Source of the DNA: Cyanobacteria bacterium FACHB-DQ100
GTDB taxonomy: Bacteria; Cyanobacteriota; Cyanobacteriia; Leptolyngbyales; Leptolyngbyaceae
NCBI GenBank assembly: GCA_014695195.1
Contig: JACJNW010000011.1
Coordinates: 1-64,000 of the forward strand
Direction of reading: 5' to 3'
Length of the DNA: 64,000 nucleotides
Shown: positions 35,341-44,858 of the stretch, one piece after another
Position numbering within the stretch: the first letter of the stretch is position 1
Layout of the letters: each line of letters opens with the position of its first letter
The notes under the pieces: generated by a model
Databases searched by the model: none
Seen by the model: only the letters and a program-made list of their open reading frames with translations
Told to the model about the DNA's origin: nothing
Program-made: the position numbers and the translations under genes

Positions 35341-36639
35341 TTGCTAGATCTAATCAGTGCTGGATTGGTTTCAGGGTGGTTAAAGCTTGCAGGGTTGCCT
35401 GCTTCGTTTGACCCAAGTGAAATATTCGCTCAAACAACGATCCAATCTCCATTTTGGCAAGCTAGCGATCGAACCGCAGAGAAAGTCGTCAATGACTATC
35501 TGAAACTTCTCAGCAGTAAAGGGTTAAAACCAACTGAACAAGGAATTTGGCTACAGTCGGGATCTCATTTACTATTGAGCAATCAGGGGACAACTCCGGT
35601 TCCTGCGGCATCGATTACCAAAGTTGCAACATCCTTAGCAGCCTTGCAAACTTGGTCAGCAGATCACCAGTTTGAAACATTGATTAGCTCAACAGGTGCG
35701 ATCGAAAACGGTACACTTCAAGGCGATCTCATCGTTCAGGGTGGCGGCGATCCATTGTTCTTGTGGGAAGATGCGATCGCGCTTGGAAATGCTCTGCGTC
35801 AGTTGGGTATCACTCGCATTTCAGGCAATTTGATTGTTACCGGAAGCTTTATGATGAGCTTTCGCGACGATGCTGTTAAGTCCGGTGAACTGTTGAAAAA
35901 AGCATTCAATGCTAAAACTTGGGATGAGGACATTCGCGATGAGTTCGGAGAAATGCCGAAAGAAATGATCCGCCCAATGATCGAAATAAAAGGGAAGGTG
36001 CAGACTGGATCAGCCCCTCCAAAACAGATTTTATTGATGAAGTATCGATCGCTTCCGTTGGTTCATCTAATCAAATACCTCAATGTTCACAGCCAGAATG
36101 AGATGTCGCAACTGCTAGCAAACAATCTAGGGGGTGTGAACGCTGTGATTCAGAAAGCCTCAACTGCCGCGAACATTTCACCTGATGAAGTTCGATTAAT
36201 CAATGGATCTGGACTCGGAATGGAGAATCAGGTTTCACCTCATGCGGCTTGTGCAATGTTTGCGGCAATCGATCGCATCATGCACCCGTTGAATCTATCG
36301 ATCGCGGATTTCTTTCCTGCATCTAGCATTGATCGTGAGGGAACATTAGAAGATCGATCGATGCCAGCACGATCAGTGGTTAAAACTGGAACGCTCAATC
36401 AAGTGAGTGCTTTAGCGGGTGTATTGCCAACGCGCGATCGTGGTTTAGTTTGTTTTGCAATTATCAACCGTGGAACAGACATTCTAGAGTTGCGACATCA
36501 GCAAGATGTATTACTTCAAGCGTTGCAGAAAGAATGGGGAGCTGATGTTGATGCAAGTGTAGTTCAGCCAAGTGAATGGTTAAAGCAAACACGATTCACT
36601 CCCGAACAACGCCTCGAAATCATTGCGAATCGCGGATAA
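35341..36639 (+). CDS. dacB: D-Ala-D-Ala carboxypeptidase, peptidase family S13
   Basis: 432 residues from a TTG start with GGGAGG about nine bases upstream. It trims or cleaves D-Ala cross-links of peptidoglycan in the periplasm. The serine-enzyme triad of motifs is complete: SxxK in PAASITKVA, SxN in HSQNEMSQ and KTG in VVKTGTLNQ. The order and spacing fit PBP4-type (S13) enzymes. The N-terminal 45 residues (GLVSGWLKLAGLPASF) lack a classic signal peptide, so export is uncertain, or the start may lie elsewhere. Its 3' end overlaps the convergent TPR gene by 20 bp. Confidence 0.88.
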   Translation: MLDLISAGLVSGWLKLAGLPASFDPSEIFAQTTIQSPFWQASDRTAEKVVNDYLKLLSSKGLKPTEQGIWLQSGSHLLLSNQGTTPVPAASITKVATSLAALQTWSADHQFETLISSTGAIENGTLQGDLIVQGGGDPLFLWEDAIALGNALRQLGITRISGNLIVTGSFMMSFRDDAVKSGELLKKAFNAKTWDEDIRDEFGEMPKEMIRPMIEIKGKVQTGSAPPKQILLMKYRSLPLVHLIKYLNVHSQNEMSQLLANNLGGVNAVIQKASTAANISPDEVRLINGSGLGMENQVSPHAACAMFAAIDRIMHPLNLSIADFFPASSIDREGTLEDRSMPARSVVKTGTLNQVSALAGVLPTRDRGLVCFAIINRGTDILELRHQQDVLLQALQKEWGADVDASVVQPSEWLKQTRFTPEQRLEIIANRG

Positions 36640-37720
36640 AAGCAAGATTGCTATACAGTTGAAAGGCTGCACCCCATAAGCTTTCATCCTGTCCATAAGA
36701 ATGGATTTGTGCAGGTAAACGATCTAGCAATAACGGAAACTCGATCGCAGTTTCTCCAAACGACGTGAAATCCGACCAAATCGATTTTTCAGAGGTTTGC
36801 TCGGTGAGAAAATTAAGCAAGCTATTCCAGTGCAATCGATTAATCGCCTGATCAAGCTCGATCGTTGCATCACCCATCGCCCCGAACTCAATGCCCTGCT
36901 CAAATCGATAGCGCCAGTCACACAGCCGCAGAATACAGCGTCTTGCTGGTAAATGCAGATCACAAATCTGTACATAATCTTGGGTTTTCTCTTTGCGCTG
37001 CCGCTGCACTCCTTCACGCATTGAGCTATCAATTACTCGCTCAAAAATTGGTAACTGTCCCTCGACGCGCTGACTCACTTCTGACCAATCAAACGTTAAT
37101 GATCCGAGTTGCCCTTGGTCATTCTGACAGACGACGATCGCTTGCGGTGCATAATCGAGAAAATACGCGACTTCAAACACTGCGATCTGTTTCAAACTCG
37201 CTTCAGGTGCACAGAACGCAGGAATGTTTGCGGCTCTGAGTTGTTGAGTATAAAAATCTAGCTCTCCGATCGCGCCTAATCGATACATTTTCCAGCCGCG
37301 ATTGGGCAACTGTAGGCGAGCCGTATAGACATCAAGGTTCAAAATCCGCGCAAAGTCTTTAGCGGCTTGAGTGCGGGATTCTGGCGCGATCGCTTCGAGA
37401 ACCAATAAACCGGGTTCAGTGTTTTCGGGTGCAGATTTGGCTTGTTCGATCGCCTGTTGTCGTTGAGTCTCAATCTGGCTGGCGATCCGCTGGAGTCCTT
37501 GTCTTGCTTGAGACATGATCTTCGGGTGAGTCACCGTTTTCAAAAGCTGCTGATACAGGGCGATCGCACCCTCGAAATTGTTCGACACTTCGTACAATCG
37601 CGCTTTGTACAGTTGTCCCCAGGGATGATCGGGAGAAGTTTGGAGAAACGCTTTCAGCAATCGAGCCGCGCTTTTGTAATCTTTGCGATCGAACGCTGCT
37701 GCAATTTGATCCAGTGACAT
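36620..37720 (-). CDS. TPR-containing protein, conserved in cyanobacteria
   Basis: 366 residues, no signal or membrane segment. The first 90 residues hold two to three TPR helices (DYKSAARLLKAFLQTSPDHP and NFEGAIALYQQLLKT). The rest is an uncharacterised domain rich in aromatic residues, with RILNLDVYTARLQLPNRGWK and HLPARRCILRLCDWRYRFEQ. I recall similar proteins in other cyanobacteria but no function. Its stop lies inside the 3' end of the convergent dacB-like gene. It is followed upstream by rsmE on the same strand with 24 bp between them, so a common transcript is likely. Confidence 0.8.
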   Translation of the reverse strand: MSLDQIAAAFDRKDYKSAARLLKAFLQTSPDHPWGQLYKARLYEVSNNFEGAIALYQQLLKTVTHPKIMSQARQGLQRIASQIETQRQQAIEQAKSAPENTEPGLLVLEAIAPESRTQAAKDFARILNLDVYTARLQLPNRGWKMYRLGAIGELDFYTQQLRAANIPAFCAPEASLKQIAVFEVAYFLDYAPQAIVVCQNDQGQLGSLTFDWSEVSQRVEGQLPIFERVIDSSMREGVQRQRKEKTQDYVQICDLHLPARRCILRLCDWRYRFEQGIEFGAMGDATIELDQAINRLHWNSLLNFLTEQTSEKSIWSDFTSFGETAIEFPLLLDRLPAQIHSYGQDESLWGAAFQLYSNLAFIRDSQ

Positions 37721-37744
37721 AGTTCAGCGGGAAAATCTGCCTTT

Positions 37745-38461
37745 TTAGGTTTCACTTTCTGCGGGGCTTTCTACCATGCCTGCGATTAATGCGGCAGCTG
37801 CGATCGGAGCGGTAACAGCCCTTAAAATTCGCTTGCCTAATGTCACAGGCTGATAGTTCTGAGCGATCGCGCTTTCAATTTCCTGGGTTGTCCAACCGCC
37901 TTCACAGCCGATCGCAACAATCACGGAATTTTCAAATCTACAGTTAATCAAATGCTGCGATGAACTCCGCTCTGCACAGATATAGCGTGAATCCGCTTGC
38001 AATTGTTCTAGCGCTAATTTGAATGGCATTGGTTCTAAAATCGTTGGCACAATCTGGCGCTCCGATTGTTCTGCGGCTTCTTGGGTAATTCGTCGCCAGC
38101 GATCGAGCTTATTTCCACTCGGATTCAGTAGAGTACGATCGCTCACCACAGGCGCAATACAACTCACTCCTAATTCTGTCACTTGTCGCACTACATCATC
38201 AAATCCCGTTTTTGGTAGCGCTAACATTAATGTGATTGATACTGTTAGTTCTGATGATGCTTGCAGCGATTCGATTAGTGTTGCTTGATCTGATTCAAGC
38301 TTGGCAATCCAGGTTTGTCCTTTGCCGTCGAGTGCAATGAAGCGATCGCCATTTTTCAATCTTAAAACGCGCTGAAGATAGTGCTGTTGCTCTGGGGATA
38401 AAGAGACGATCGCGTTTTGTATCTGTGATTCATCAATGACTAATCGTTGTAGTTGCGACAT
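37745..38461 (-). CDS. rsmE: 16S rRNA (uracil-1498-N3)-methyltransferase
   Basis: 238 residues, the normal length. It methylates U1498 in the decoding region of the 30S subunit using S-adenosylmethionine. The N-terminal PUA-like domain (QQHYLQRVLRLKNGDRFIAL) and the SPOUT knot motifs IGCEGGWTTQEIESA and TLGKRILRAVTAPIAAA are intact, and the PVVSDRTLLNP segment fits the family. Five bases separate its start from the stop of the PIN-domain gene upstream, so toxin, antitoxin, rsmE and the TPR gene may share a transcript. Confidence 0.94.
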   Translation of the reverse strand: MSQLQRLVIDESQIQNAIVSLSPEQQHYLQRVLRLKNGDRFIALDGKGQTWIAKLESDQATLIESLQASSELTVSITLMLALPKTGFDDVVRQVTELGVSCIAPVVSDRTLLNPSGNKLDRWRRITQEAAEQSERQIVPTILEPMPFKLALEQLQADSRYICAERSSSQHLINCRFENSVIVAIGCEGGWTTQEIESAIAQNYQPVTLGKRILRAVTAPIAAAALIAGMVESPAESET

Positions 38462-38466
38462 TGAAT

Positions 38467-38952
38467 CTACTCCTGAGCCGCAGAGAGAATTGCTTGATAC
38501 AAGCCAGAGCTAACTCGGAATCCCGCTCGCTCGATTAATGAATCGATTAGAGGTTGAACCAGCGAAATTAAGTCTTGTTGCTTGGCAATGAGTAGTACGC
38601 TCAGAATTCCTGTTACTTTTAGCCCTGCTTCTTCCGCAATCGATCGTCCAATTGCTTCATCAATTAATAATCGCTTAGCAGAAAGCTCCAACGCTAGAAC
38701 AATTGCTTCGGCTTCACCTGCATCAACCCGTTGCTGAAAACTTGCAACTTGAGCGCGATTTTGAACCCTCATCACTTTGACCCAACTCACCGTCTGAACT
38801 TCTACCGTTCCGGGTACAGGATAGCCCACGTTTGTTAGTTCGTCGTAAACGGCTTGAGGAATTACGATCTCACCAAAAATCGAGTGTAGAAGCTCAAGTT
38901 GGGTAATCGCTGCAAGATTCGTAATCGGAGAAGTGTTGCAGACGATCGTCAC
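38467..38952 (-). CDS. PIN-domain (DUF3368) toxin of a type II toxin-antitoxin pair
   Basis: 161 residues. DUF3368 proteins are PIN-fold relatives of VapC and probably act as RNases. The N-terminal motif is VCNTSPITNLAA, where the usual first Asp of PIN nucleases is Asn; this is common in the DUF3368 group. Further acidic positions are visible in DAGEAEAIVLAL and LLIDEAIGR. The start overlaps the antitoxin stop by four bases (ATGA), the typical arrangement of a co-translated pair. RNase activity is inferred from the family. Confidence 0.88.
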   Translation of the reverse strand: MTIVCNTSPITNLAAITQLELLHSIFGEIVIPQAVYDELTNVGYPVPGTVEVQTVSWVKVMRVQNRAQVASFQQRVDAGEAEAIVLALELSAKRLLIDEAIGRSIAEEAGLKVTGILSVLLIAKQQDLISLVQPLIDSLIERAGFRVSSGLYQAILSAAQE

Positions 38953-39194
38953 AAATCACCCCAAGCTTTCAAATTCTCTACTTCTGTCTGAAAGCTGGTT
39001 ACATCTTCATAAATTGCGATGCCTCGATGCGCCAATTCTCGCTGAAACTCAATTAGTGGAAGTCCTGCCAATTCTCGTGCTTTCCTCAGATCTAGCTTCT
39101 TCTGTTGAAAGAGCAAAATTGCAATTTCACGCTTCAACTCTGACTCAGAAATTTGTGCAGCTTGAAGAATTTCATCAGAAATGATAACGCTCAT
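38949..39194 (-). CDS. UPF0175-family antitoxin
   Basis: 81 residues from the ATG at 39194; the frame is open upstream into the terminator of sir but that part is unlikely to be coding. The core LDLRKARELAGLPLIEFQRE is the helix-turn-helix-like motif of UPF0175 proteins, which serve as antitoxins for DUF3368 or PIN toxins. It precedes the toxin gene with a four-base overlap. DNA binding and autoregulation of the pair are inferred. The pair sits between rsmE and sir, a housekeeping context that suggests a small chromosomal insertion. Confidence 0.86.
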   Translation of the reverse strand: MSVIISDEILQAAQISESELKREIAILLFQQKKLDLRKARELAGLPLIEFQRELAHRGIAIYEDVTSFQTEVENLKAWGDL

Positions 39195-39216
39195 GGAAGA
39201 AATTAGTAGGCTCATT

Positions 39217-39239
39217 AAAAAAGGGCGTTGTTCACGCCC
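39217..39239 (-). terminator. Rho-independent terminator of sir
   Basis: Stem gggcgt / acgccc with a five-base loop and a run of six T on the minus strand, directly downstream of the sir stop at 39247 and upstream of the antitoxin gene. Confidence 0.88.
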
Positions 39240-39246
39240 CTTTATT

Positions 39247-40995
39247 TTAGACTCCAGCGAATTGGTGAATGGCATCTAATCCGATACGATCGCAGAAATC
39301 CCCAAAGCTTTCACCGGGTTTCCGCTCTTTTTTGAACAGAATGAACACAGGTTCAAACACCGCTTCCAAATCATCCATGTTCATCTTTTCGATGAACACT
39401 TTCGCGAGTCGCGTTTGATTCGGAGCCGCTCCCATCCAAACCTGATACGTATTTGGGCCATTTCCAACAAATGCCAATTCTGCTAAATATGGACGCGCAC
39501 ATCCATTCGGGCAACCCGTCATCCGCACAATAAACGACTCATTCGGCAAGCCGACTTGATCTAGCAAAAGCCGGATTCGAGTCAACACAGGTAAACTGAC
39601 ACGCTCAGATTCTGCCGTTGCCAGTCCACAAGTGGGTAACGCCGGACACGCCATCGAATCTCGAACTAACGGATCAACTTTCTCCGGTCGCTCAATGCCA
39701 TGTTCGCGCAGAATCCGATTGATTCGCTGCCTATCTCCTGGCTGAATGTCGTACAGCAACACATTTTGGCTCGGTGTGAGCAGCATCGGCAAATTAAATT
39801 TGCTGACAATCTTCCGCAGCGCCGTTTTCAGCCTGAAGCCGCTATCATCTTTGATCCGACCATTCAGAACCGAAATTCCGTAGAACAGCTTGCCGTCACC
39901 TTGTTCATTCCAGCCCAAATAATTCTTGAATTCAAATTCAGGCAGCGATCGGAATGGCTGAATCGCTTTGCCAAAATATTCCTCAACTTTGGCGCGGAAC
40001 TTCTCAACGCCCCATTCTTCGACCAGATACTTCATCCGCGAATGTCTGCGATCGCTGCGATCGCCATAATCGCGCTGGGTGGCGACGATCGCTTTCACCA
40101 CGTCATACACATCGGCTTTGTCTACGTAACCGATCGGATCTGCCAGTCGCGGGAAGGTTTCTTCCTTGCCGTGGGTGCGTCCGAGTCCGCCACCTGCATA
40201 AACGTTAAATCCTTCAAGTTCGCCTTGTTCGTTCGTCAAGACCACTAACGAAATATCTTGAGAGAACAAATCGATCGAGTTATCTCCCGGAACCGTCACA
40301 CCAATCTTGAACTTACGGGGTAGGTAATGTGTTCCGTAAATTGGCTCCGGAGAGTCTTCAATGTTTGAGCCATTGATATTCCGTTTCCGAGCTTCCACCA
40401 CTTCGGGATCTTCTTCGCCCGTAATCGCTTTCTCACCGTCGAGCCAAACTTCGTAATAAGCTCCGGATTGGGGCGTTAATAAATCTGCAATATTATTTGC
40501 GTACTTCCAAGCGTATTCATATTCCGGGCGATTTCTAAACGGAGCAGGCGGAGCCATGACATTTCGATTCACGTCGCCGCAAGCACTCAACGTTGATCCC
40601 ATGCTGTTCACGATCGCGCTAATCGTCGCCTTCAGATTCTTTTTCAACACGCCATGAAGCTGAAACGCCTGACGAGTCGTCACCCGAATCGTGTGATTCC
40701 CGTATTCATCTGATAAGCGATCGATCGTCAAATAAAGCTCTGGCGGTACAAATCCTCCCGGCGATCGAGTTCTCAGCATCATTGAGTAGTCTTTTTCCTG
40801 ACCTTTGACGCGGTTATCCCGATTATCTTGCTGATAGGAACCGTGAAACTTGATCAGTTGAATCCCGTCTTCGCTGAATGCTTTTGTGTCGAGTTTCAAT
40901 TCTGAAGCAACGGGTTCACGCAAGAAATTACTGCGCTCTTTGATGCCTTCAACTTTAGAGGGTTTGCGGACGATGGGTGTAGAAGAAATAACCAT
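39247..40995 (-). CDS. sir: Ferredoxin-sulfite reductase
   Basis: 582 residues from the ATG at 40995; an upstream start at 41046 would add a hydrophobic tail atypical of the enzyme. It reduces sulfite to sulfide with electrons from ferredoxin, the last reductive step of sulfate assimilation. The cluster and sirohaem Cys are arranged as [10 protein letters not shown] and, 40 residues later, [11 protein letters not shown], giving the two paired Cys motifs expected. [12 protein letters not shown] near residue 105 and [11 protein letters not shown] fit the substrate-binding halves of the pseudo-duplicated fold. A clear terminator follows. Confidence 0.95.
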   Translation of the reverse strand: MVISSTPIVRKPSKVEGIKERSNFLREPVASELKLDTKAFSEDGIQLIKFHGSYQQDNRDNRVKGQEKDYSMMLRTRSPGGFVPPELYLTIDRLSDEYGNHTIRVTTRQAFQLHGVLKKNLKATISAIVNSMGSTLSACGDVNRNVMAPPAPFRNRPEYEYAWKYANNIADLLTPQSGAYYEVWLDGEKAITGEEDPEVVEARKRNINGSNIEDSPEPIYGTHYLPRKFKIGVTVPGDNSIDLFSQDISLVVLTNEQGELEGFNVYAGGGLGRTHGKEETFPRLADPIGYVDKADVYDVVKAIVATQRDYGDRSDRRHSRMKYLVEEWGVEKFRAKVEEYFGKAIQPFRSLPEFEFKNYLGWNEQGDGKLFYGISVLNGRIKDDSGFRLKTALRKIVSKFNLPMLLTPSQNVLLYDIQPGDRQRINRILREHGIERPEKVDPLVRDSMACPALPTCGLATAESERVSLPVLTRIRLLLDQVGLPNESFIVRMTGCPNGCARPYLAELAFVGNGPNTYQVWMGAAPNQTRLAKVFIEKMNMDDLEAVFEPVFILFKKERKPGESFGDFCDRIGLDAIHQFAGV

Positions 40996-41129
40996 TGACT
41001 TGTGACTGGCTGCGATCGGTGTAAAGACAACAATTAAAGACAGCAATGCGGCACTTGATGATTCTCAAGCTGCCGTAAGCATTTATTCCCGGTATGCCGC
41101 TCGGAATTGTGTTGAATGTGTTTAGTCTA

Positions 41130-41642
41130 TCACGATCGCTCGATCGAGCGGGCGGAAGAGGGCGTTAAGTTCTGTTCCTTAATAATGAAGTCCAACAATC
41201 CTTGACACGCATCCAGCAGCAAATCGATCACAAAGTTAAATCCTTCTTGCCCACCGTAGTAAGGATCAGGAACCTCCCGCAGCGTGTGCTCTGTGCAGAA
41301 ATTACACATTAATTGAACTTTATCGCGATAAGTTCCAGCCGGATCGATCGAGCAAATCGCCTCATAATTGTCGTGATCCATCGCCAAAATCAGATCAAAT
41401 TCTTCAAAATCCGATCGTTCAAATTGTCGCGCCCGTCCGACTAATTGAATTCCCCGCAGTTTTGCCGCCGCCGTCATTCTGCGATCGGGCGGACTGCCGA
41501 TGTGATAGCTCGATGTCCCCGCCGAATCACAAACAATCTCATGCTCTAATCCCGCCTGCTGAATTAAGTGATTCATAATATTCTCGGCAGAGGGCGATCG
41601 ACAAATATTGCCCAAACACACAAACAATAAGCGATATGCCAT
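41130..41642 (-). CDS. Low-molecular-weight protein-tyrosine phosphatase
   Basis: 170 residues. The P-loop C-x5-R is present as CLGNICRSP at the N-terminus, and the general-acid segment VPDPYYGGQEGFNFV near residue 120 holds the catalytic Asp of DPYYGG. It dephosphorylates phosphotyrosine in the cytosol; in bacteria such proteins often act with capsule-type tyrosine kinases, though no kinase lies nearby. It follows ebfC on the same strand, separated by a terminator. Confidence 0.92.
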   Translation of the reverse strand: MAYRLLFVCLGNICRSPSAENIMNHLIQQAGLEHEIVCDSAGTSSYHIGSPPDRRMTAAAKLRGIQLVGRARQFERSDFEEFDLILAMDHDNYEAICSIDPAGTYRDKVQLMCNFCTEHTLREVPDPYYGGQEGFNFVIDLLLDACQGLLDFIIKEQNLTPSSARSIERS

Positions 41643-41665
41643 GTTTCTAATCCATCCACGCTAAA

Positions 41666-41695
41666 AAACCGAGCCATGAAAGTCTAGCTCGGTTT
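41666..41695 (-). terminator. Rho-independent terminator of ebfC
   Basis: Nine-base perfect stem aaaccgagc / gctcggttt with a 12-base loop; on the minus strand it is followed by a T-run (GGTTTTTT). It separates ebfC from the phosphatase gene. Confidence 0.85.
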
Positions 41696-41720
41696 AATCA
41701 TAAGTTTGAACGATCTCGCC

Positions 41721-42068
41721 TTAACCCAATCCTGGCAAATTTAATCCGCCTGTCAGGTCTTCCATTTTCTGGCGCATGGTTGCAGTCGAGTTTTCGTAAG
41801 CGGTACGAGTCGCTGCCAAAACCAAATCAGACAGCGTTTCTGCATCTTCTTTCAGCGCATCTGGCGAAATCACAACCTTTAGCGGCTCCTGATTTCCACT
41901 CATCGTCACTTTCACCAGACCGCCGCCAGATTCGCCCACGATCTCCATTTGCTCTAGTTCTTCCTGAAGCCGTTTCGCGCCTTCTTGAACCTGCTGTGCT
42001 TTTTTAATGGCATCAGTCAATTCGCGCATTTTGCCAAGCCCGAAGCCAAATCCCTGTCCTTGTGACAT
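41721..42068 (-). CDS. ebfC: YbaB/EbfC nucleoid-associated protein
   Basis: 115 residues, the usual length. A small dimeric DNA-binding protein of the nucleoid. Recognisable stretches are [20 protein letters not shown] and the strand [20 protein letters not shown], followed by the helix [19 protein letters not shown]. The Gly-rich N-terminus (GQGFGFGLG) is typical of cyanobacterial members. It is monocistronic as far as can be seen: a terminator follows and a gap of 146 bp separates it from murB. Confidence 0.93.
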   Translation of the reverse strand: MSQGQGFGFGLGKMRELTDAIKKAQQVQEGAKRLQEELEQMEIVGESGGGLVKVTMSGNQEPLKVVISPDALKEDAETLSDLVLAATRTAYENSTATMRQKMEDLTGGLNLPGLG

Positions 42069-42214
42069 AACGTTCTAATTAAGTTACGAGTGGAATAGCG
42101 GTGCCCAAAGCGATCGAAATCACTAGACACCATCAAACTGCTTTATTATGACATCGAGGCGCAAATCCGACGCACTTGGAAATTCTCGATTGTATAGGGA
42201 TCTCCCTACCCTCT

Positions 42215-43210
42215 CTAAAATTCACCCAGCATTTTCACTTCTGGCTCTAGCAACAGCGACCATTCCTGCTGCACTCGCTGTTGCACATGATGAATCAGTT
42301 GAAAAATATCCGAGGCTGTCGCGCCCCCACAGTTGAGAATAAAATTCGCATGACGTTGCGCGACCTGAGCGCCCCCGATCTGATAGCCCTTCAAGCCCAC
42401 CTGCTCAATCAGCCAGCCTGCCTTATAGTTTCCGGGATTGCGGAACACGCTGCCGCAACTCGGTAAATGGTACGGCTGGGTGTTCTGGCGCTGTTGTTTG
42501 TGGTTCGCTGTAACCGTGTTCACTGCGGTGGGATCCGCACCCGGACGCAGTTGAAGGGTTGCTTGAGTCACGTAGCGCGAACCGCCCTGTAGAGCCGAGG
42601 TGCGATATTCGTACTTCAACTCCTCTGGCGTAAGAATCTGCGTCGTTCCATCGGGTAGCAATACCGTTGCACTCACCAAGATTTCCGAGACACTGCTGCT
42701 GTGTGCGCCTGCATTCATCACCACTGCACCCCCCACCGTTCCCGGAATTCCCACCGCCCATTCAAATCCCTGCCATCCTCGATCGGCGAGTTTCCAAGCG
42801 AGACGCGGTAACGGTTCACCTGCGCCTACGGTGACTTGCCCGTTCGCATCGTCAAATTCAATGTGCCGTAGATGCCGGGTTGAAACCACTAACCCCGGTA
42901 AGCCTGCATCGCTGACCAGCAAATTCGACCCCGCTCCTAGCATCGTCACCGGTACGTCCTGTGAATGCGCCCACTCTAAACAGGCTTGTAGTTCTTCAAG
43001 GGTTCGGGGTGCGGCATACCAGTCCGCAGGTCCGCCGACTCGAAATGAAGTCAGTGAGGCGAGGAGAACATTAGCTTTCAGCACAGCGTCGCTACCAACG
43101 ATCGGAATCGTGAGTATCTTAGACCGAATCGGTTGATCCAGCGCATTAGGCGATCGAGAACCGTCGGAACCAGGTGAATGAACAGTCCGAGAATCAATAG
43201 AGAGTGTCAT
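42215..43210 (-). CDS. murB: UDP-N-acetylenolpyruvoylglucosamine reductase
   Basis: 331 residues. It reduces UDP-GlcNAc-enolpyruvate to UDP-MurNAc with NADPH and FAD. FAD-binding stretches SFRVGGPADWYAAP and VTMLGAGSNLLVSD are intact, the Ser general acid is in GSVFRNPGNYKAGW, and the C-terminal Glu is in EPEVKMLGEF. The first 45 residues (HSPGSDGSRSPNAL) are a poorly conserved extension, so the true start may be slightly downstream. It follows murC in the same direction with 125 bp between; in cyanobacteria murC and murB are typically neighbours. Confidence 0.94.
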   Translation of the reverse strand: MTLSIDSRTVHSPGSDGSRSPNALDQPIRSKILTIPIVGSDAVLKANVLLASLTSFRVGGPADWYAAPRTLEELQACLEWAHSQDVPVTMLGAGSNLLVSDAGLPGLVVSTRHLRHIEFDDANGQVTVGAGEPLPRLAWKLADRGWQGFEWAVGIPGTVGGAVVMNAGAHSSSVSEILVSATVLLPDGTTQILTPEELKYEYRTSALQGGSRYVTQATLQLRPGADPTAVNTVTANHKQQRQNTQPYHLPSCGSVFRNPGNYKAGWLIEQVGLKGYQIGGAQVAQRHANFILNCGGATASDIFQLIHHVQQRVQQEWSLLLEPEVKMLGEF

Positions 43211-43335
43211 AACATTTCTACAGGTATGGCTTCAACCCGAGATCTAACCGCAACCTATCGCTAGAGTTACAGTTAGATCTCCATTGCACGAAACACAACA
43301 AGCACGACTTACAAGCAAGATTGGGGGTGCGACTT

Positions 43336-44817
43336 CTAGGAAGCAGCTTTCTCAACGCCCTGTTGGTAAGCCATCACATCGGGGATAATCTGATTCAAAT
43401 TTCCAGCCCCTAGAAAGATCGCAAGATCGCCCGGAGTCAGAAGTTTGGCTAGAAAATCGCCCATCGCAGCAAGGGATGGTTGGTAGTGCACACTGGAATG
43501 ATGAGTTGCAACCAGATTCGCGAGCGTCTGACCGCTAATTTCCCCGGTATTCGCTTCTCCAGCGCTGTAGATGTCACTGAGAACAACCACATCAGCATCC
43601 CCAAACGATTCCGCAAACTCTGCTAGAAAAGTTTGAGTGCGGCTGTAGCGGTGCGGTTGAAAAATCGCTACAACGCGCCGACGCGGATGAGTTTTCCCGG
43701 CTTGCAGGCGTGCGGCTGCCAAAGTCACCCGGAGTTCGCTCGGATGGTGAGCGTAATCATCGATAAATAGTACGTCGTTATAATCACCCCGATGCTCAAA
43801 CCGACGACGCGCTCCTTCAAACGGTGCGATCGCTGCTGCAATTGTCTGAAACTCCAGCCCCAATAACCGACCCACCGCGATCGCGGCGAGTGCATTACTC
43901 AAATTATGCTGTCCGAGAATTTGGAGTTTAATCTGTCCTAAGACTTGTCCTCGCTCCCACACTCGCGCGGTTGTGCCATCTCCGCGATATTGGACTTGAT
44001 CGACGGTGTAATCTGCATTTGTGGCCGGATCAAGACTGTAGCTAATGGTGGGTGTGATGCGATCTCGTACCGTTTCACAATCAATTGATCCGATCGTCAC
44101 TTTGCAGCGATTCGCAAAGGTTTGGAACGTTTCGACGACTTGATCAAGGGTGCTGTAGTGGTCGGGATGGTCTAGTTCGGCGTTGGTGATGATTCCGATG
44201 TAAGGCGCAAATTTTACGAGCGATCCATCGGATTCGTCGGCTTCTGCAACCAAGTATTCGCCCTGTCCGATGCGGGCGTTGCCTTCCCAAGCTTTCACCT
44301 CACCACCAACAATCACGGTAGGGTCAAGATTTGCTCCGTGAAGCATGTAGCTAATCAGGCTGCTTGTTGTGGTTTTGCCGTGAGTCCCGGCGACTGCGAT
44401 GCTGCGATATTCCTGAATTAATGCAGCGAGAATATCCGATCGATGAAAGATGGGACAGCCTAACGCTAATGCGGCTCGGTATTCAGAATTGGCAGGATTG
44501 ATTGCGGTGGAGCAAACCACTTGCGGCAGTTCGGTTTTGCTCTGAGGCGGAACCAGCGTGGCAACGTTAGCCCCGATTGCGACAGGGTGCGGCACCGTCG
44601 TCCGCGATCGCAAACGATCAAAATTTGAGGCATCTTGCCCGATAAAAATCTGTGCGCCTGAGGTTTGCAATCGCTCGGTAATATGGCTCGATCGCAGATC
44701 GGAACCCGATACAGGTAACTTACGGTCTAACAAGACATAAGCTAGGGCCGACATTCCAATTCCACCGATACCGATAAAATGAAATGGTCTGCCGCTGAAG
44801 TCAACGGAACTCAGCAT
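43336..44817 (-). CDS. murC: UDP-N-acetylmuramate-L-alanine ligase
   Basis: 493 residues from the ATG at 44817, with AAGGAG just upstream. It adds L-Ala to UDP-MurNAc in the cytosol using ATP. The N-terminal Rossmann domain (FHFIGIGGIGMSALAYVLL), the ATP loop AVAGTHGKTTTSSLI and the C-terminal motif DDYAHHPSEL are all intact. An extended -10-like TGATATGAT sits about 36 bp upstream of the start. It leads the murC-murB pair. Confidence 0.96.
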   Translation of the reverse strand: MLSSVDFSGRPFHFIGIGGIGMSALAYVLLDRKLPVSGSDLRSSHITERLQTSGAQIFIGQDASNFDRLRSRTTVPHPVAIGANVATLVPPQSKTELPQVVCSTAINPANSEYRAALALGCPIFHRSDILAALIQEYRSIAVAGTHGKTTTSSLISYMLHGANLDPTVIVGGEVKAWEGNARIGQGEYLVAEADESDGSLVKFAPYIGIITNAELDHPDHYSTLDQVVETFQTFANRCKVTIGSIDCETVRDRITPTISYSLDPATNADYTVDQVQYRGDGTTARVWERGQVLGQIKLQILGQHNLSNALAAIAVGRLLGLEFQTIAAAIAPFEGARRRFEHRGDYNDVLFIDDYAHHPSELRVTLAAARLQAGKTHPRRRVVAIFQPHRYSRTQTFLAEFAESFGDADVVVLSDIYSAGEANTGEISGQTLANLVATHHSSVHYQPSLAAMGDFLAKLLTPGDLAIFLGAGNLNQIIPDVMAYQQGVEKAAS

Positions 44818-44852
44818 TTTTCTCCTTACACACCACACCAATGTCACGCGCT

Positions 44853-44858
44853 ATCATA
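44853..44858 (-). promoter_or_regulatory. Candidate extended -10 of murC
   Basis: On the minus strand the sequence reads TGATATGAT, an extended -10 hexamer TATGAT, about 36 bases before the murC start codon. No good -35 lies at the usual distance. Confidence 0.4.
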
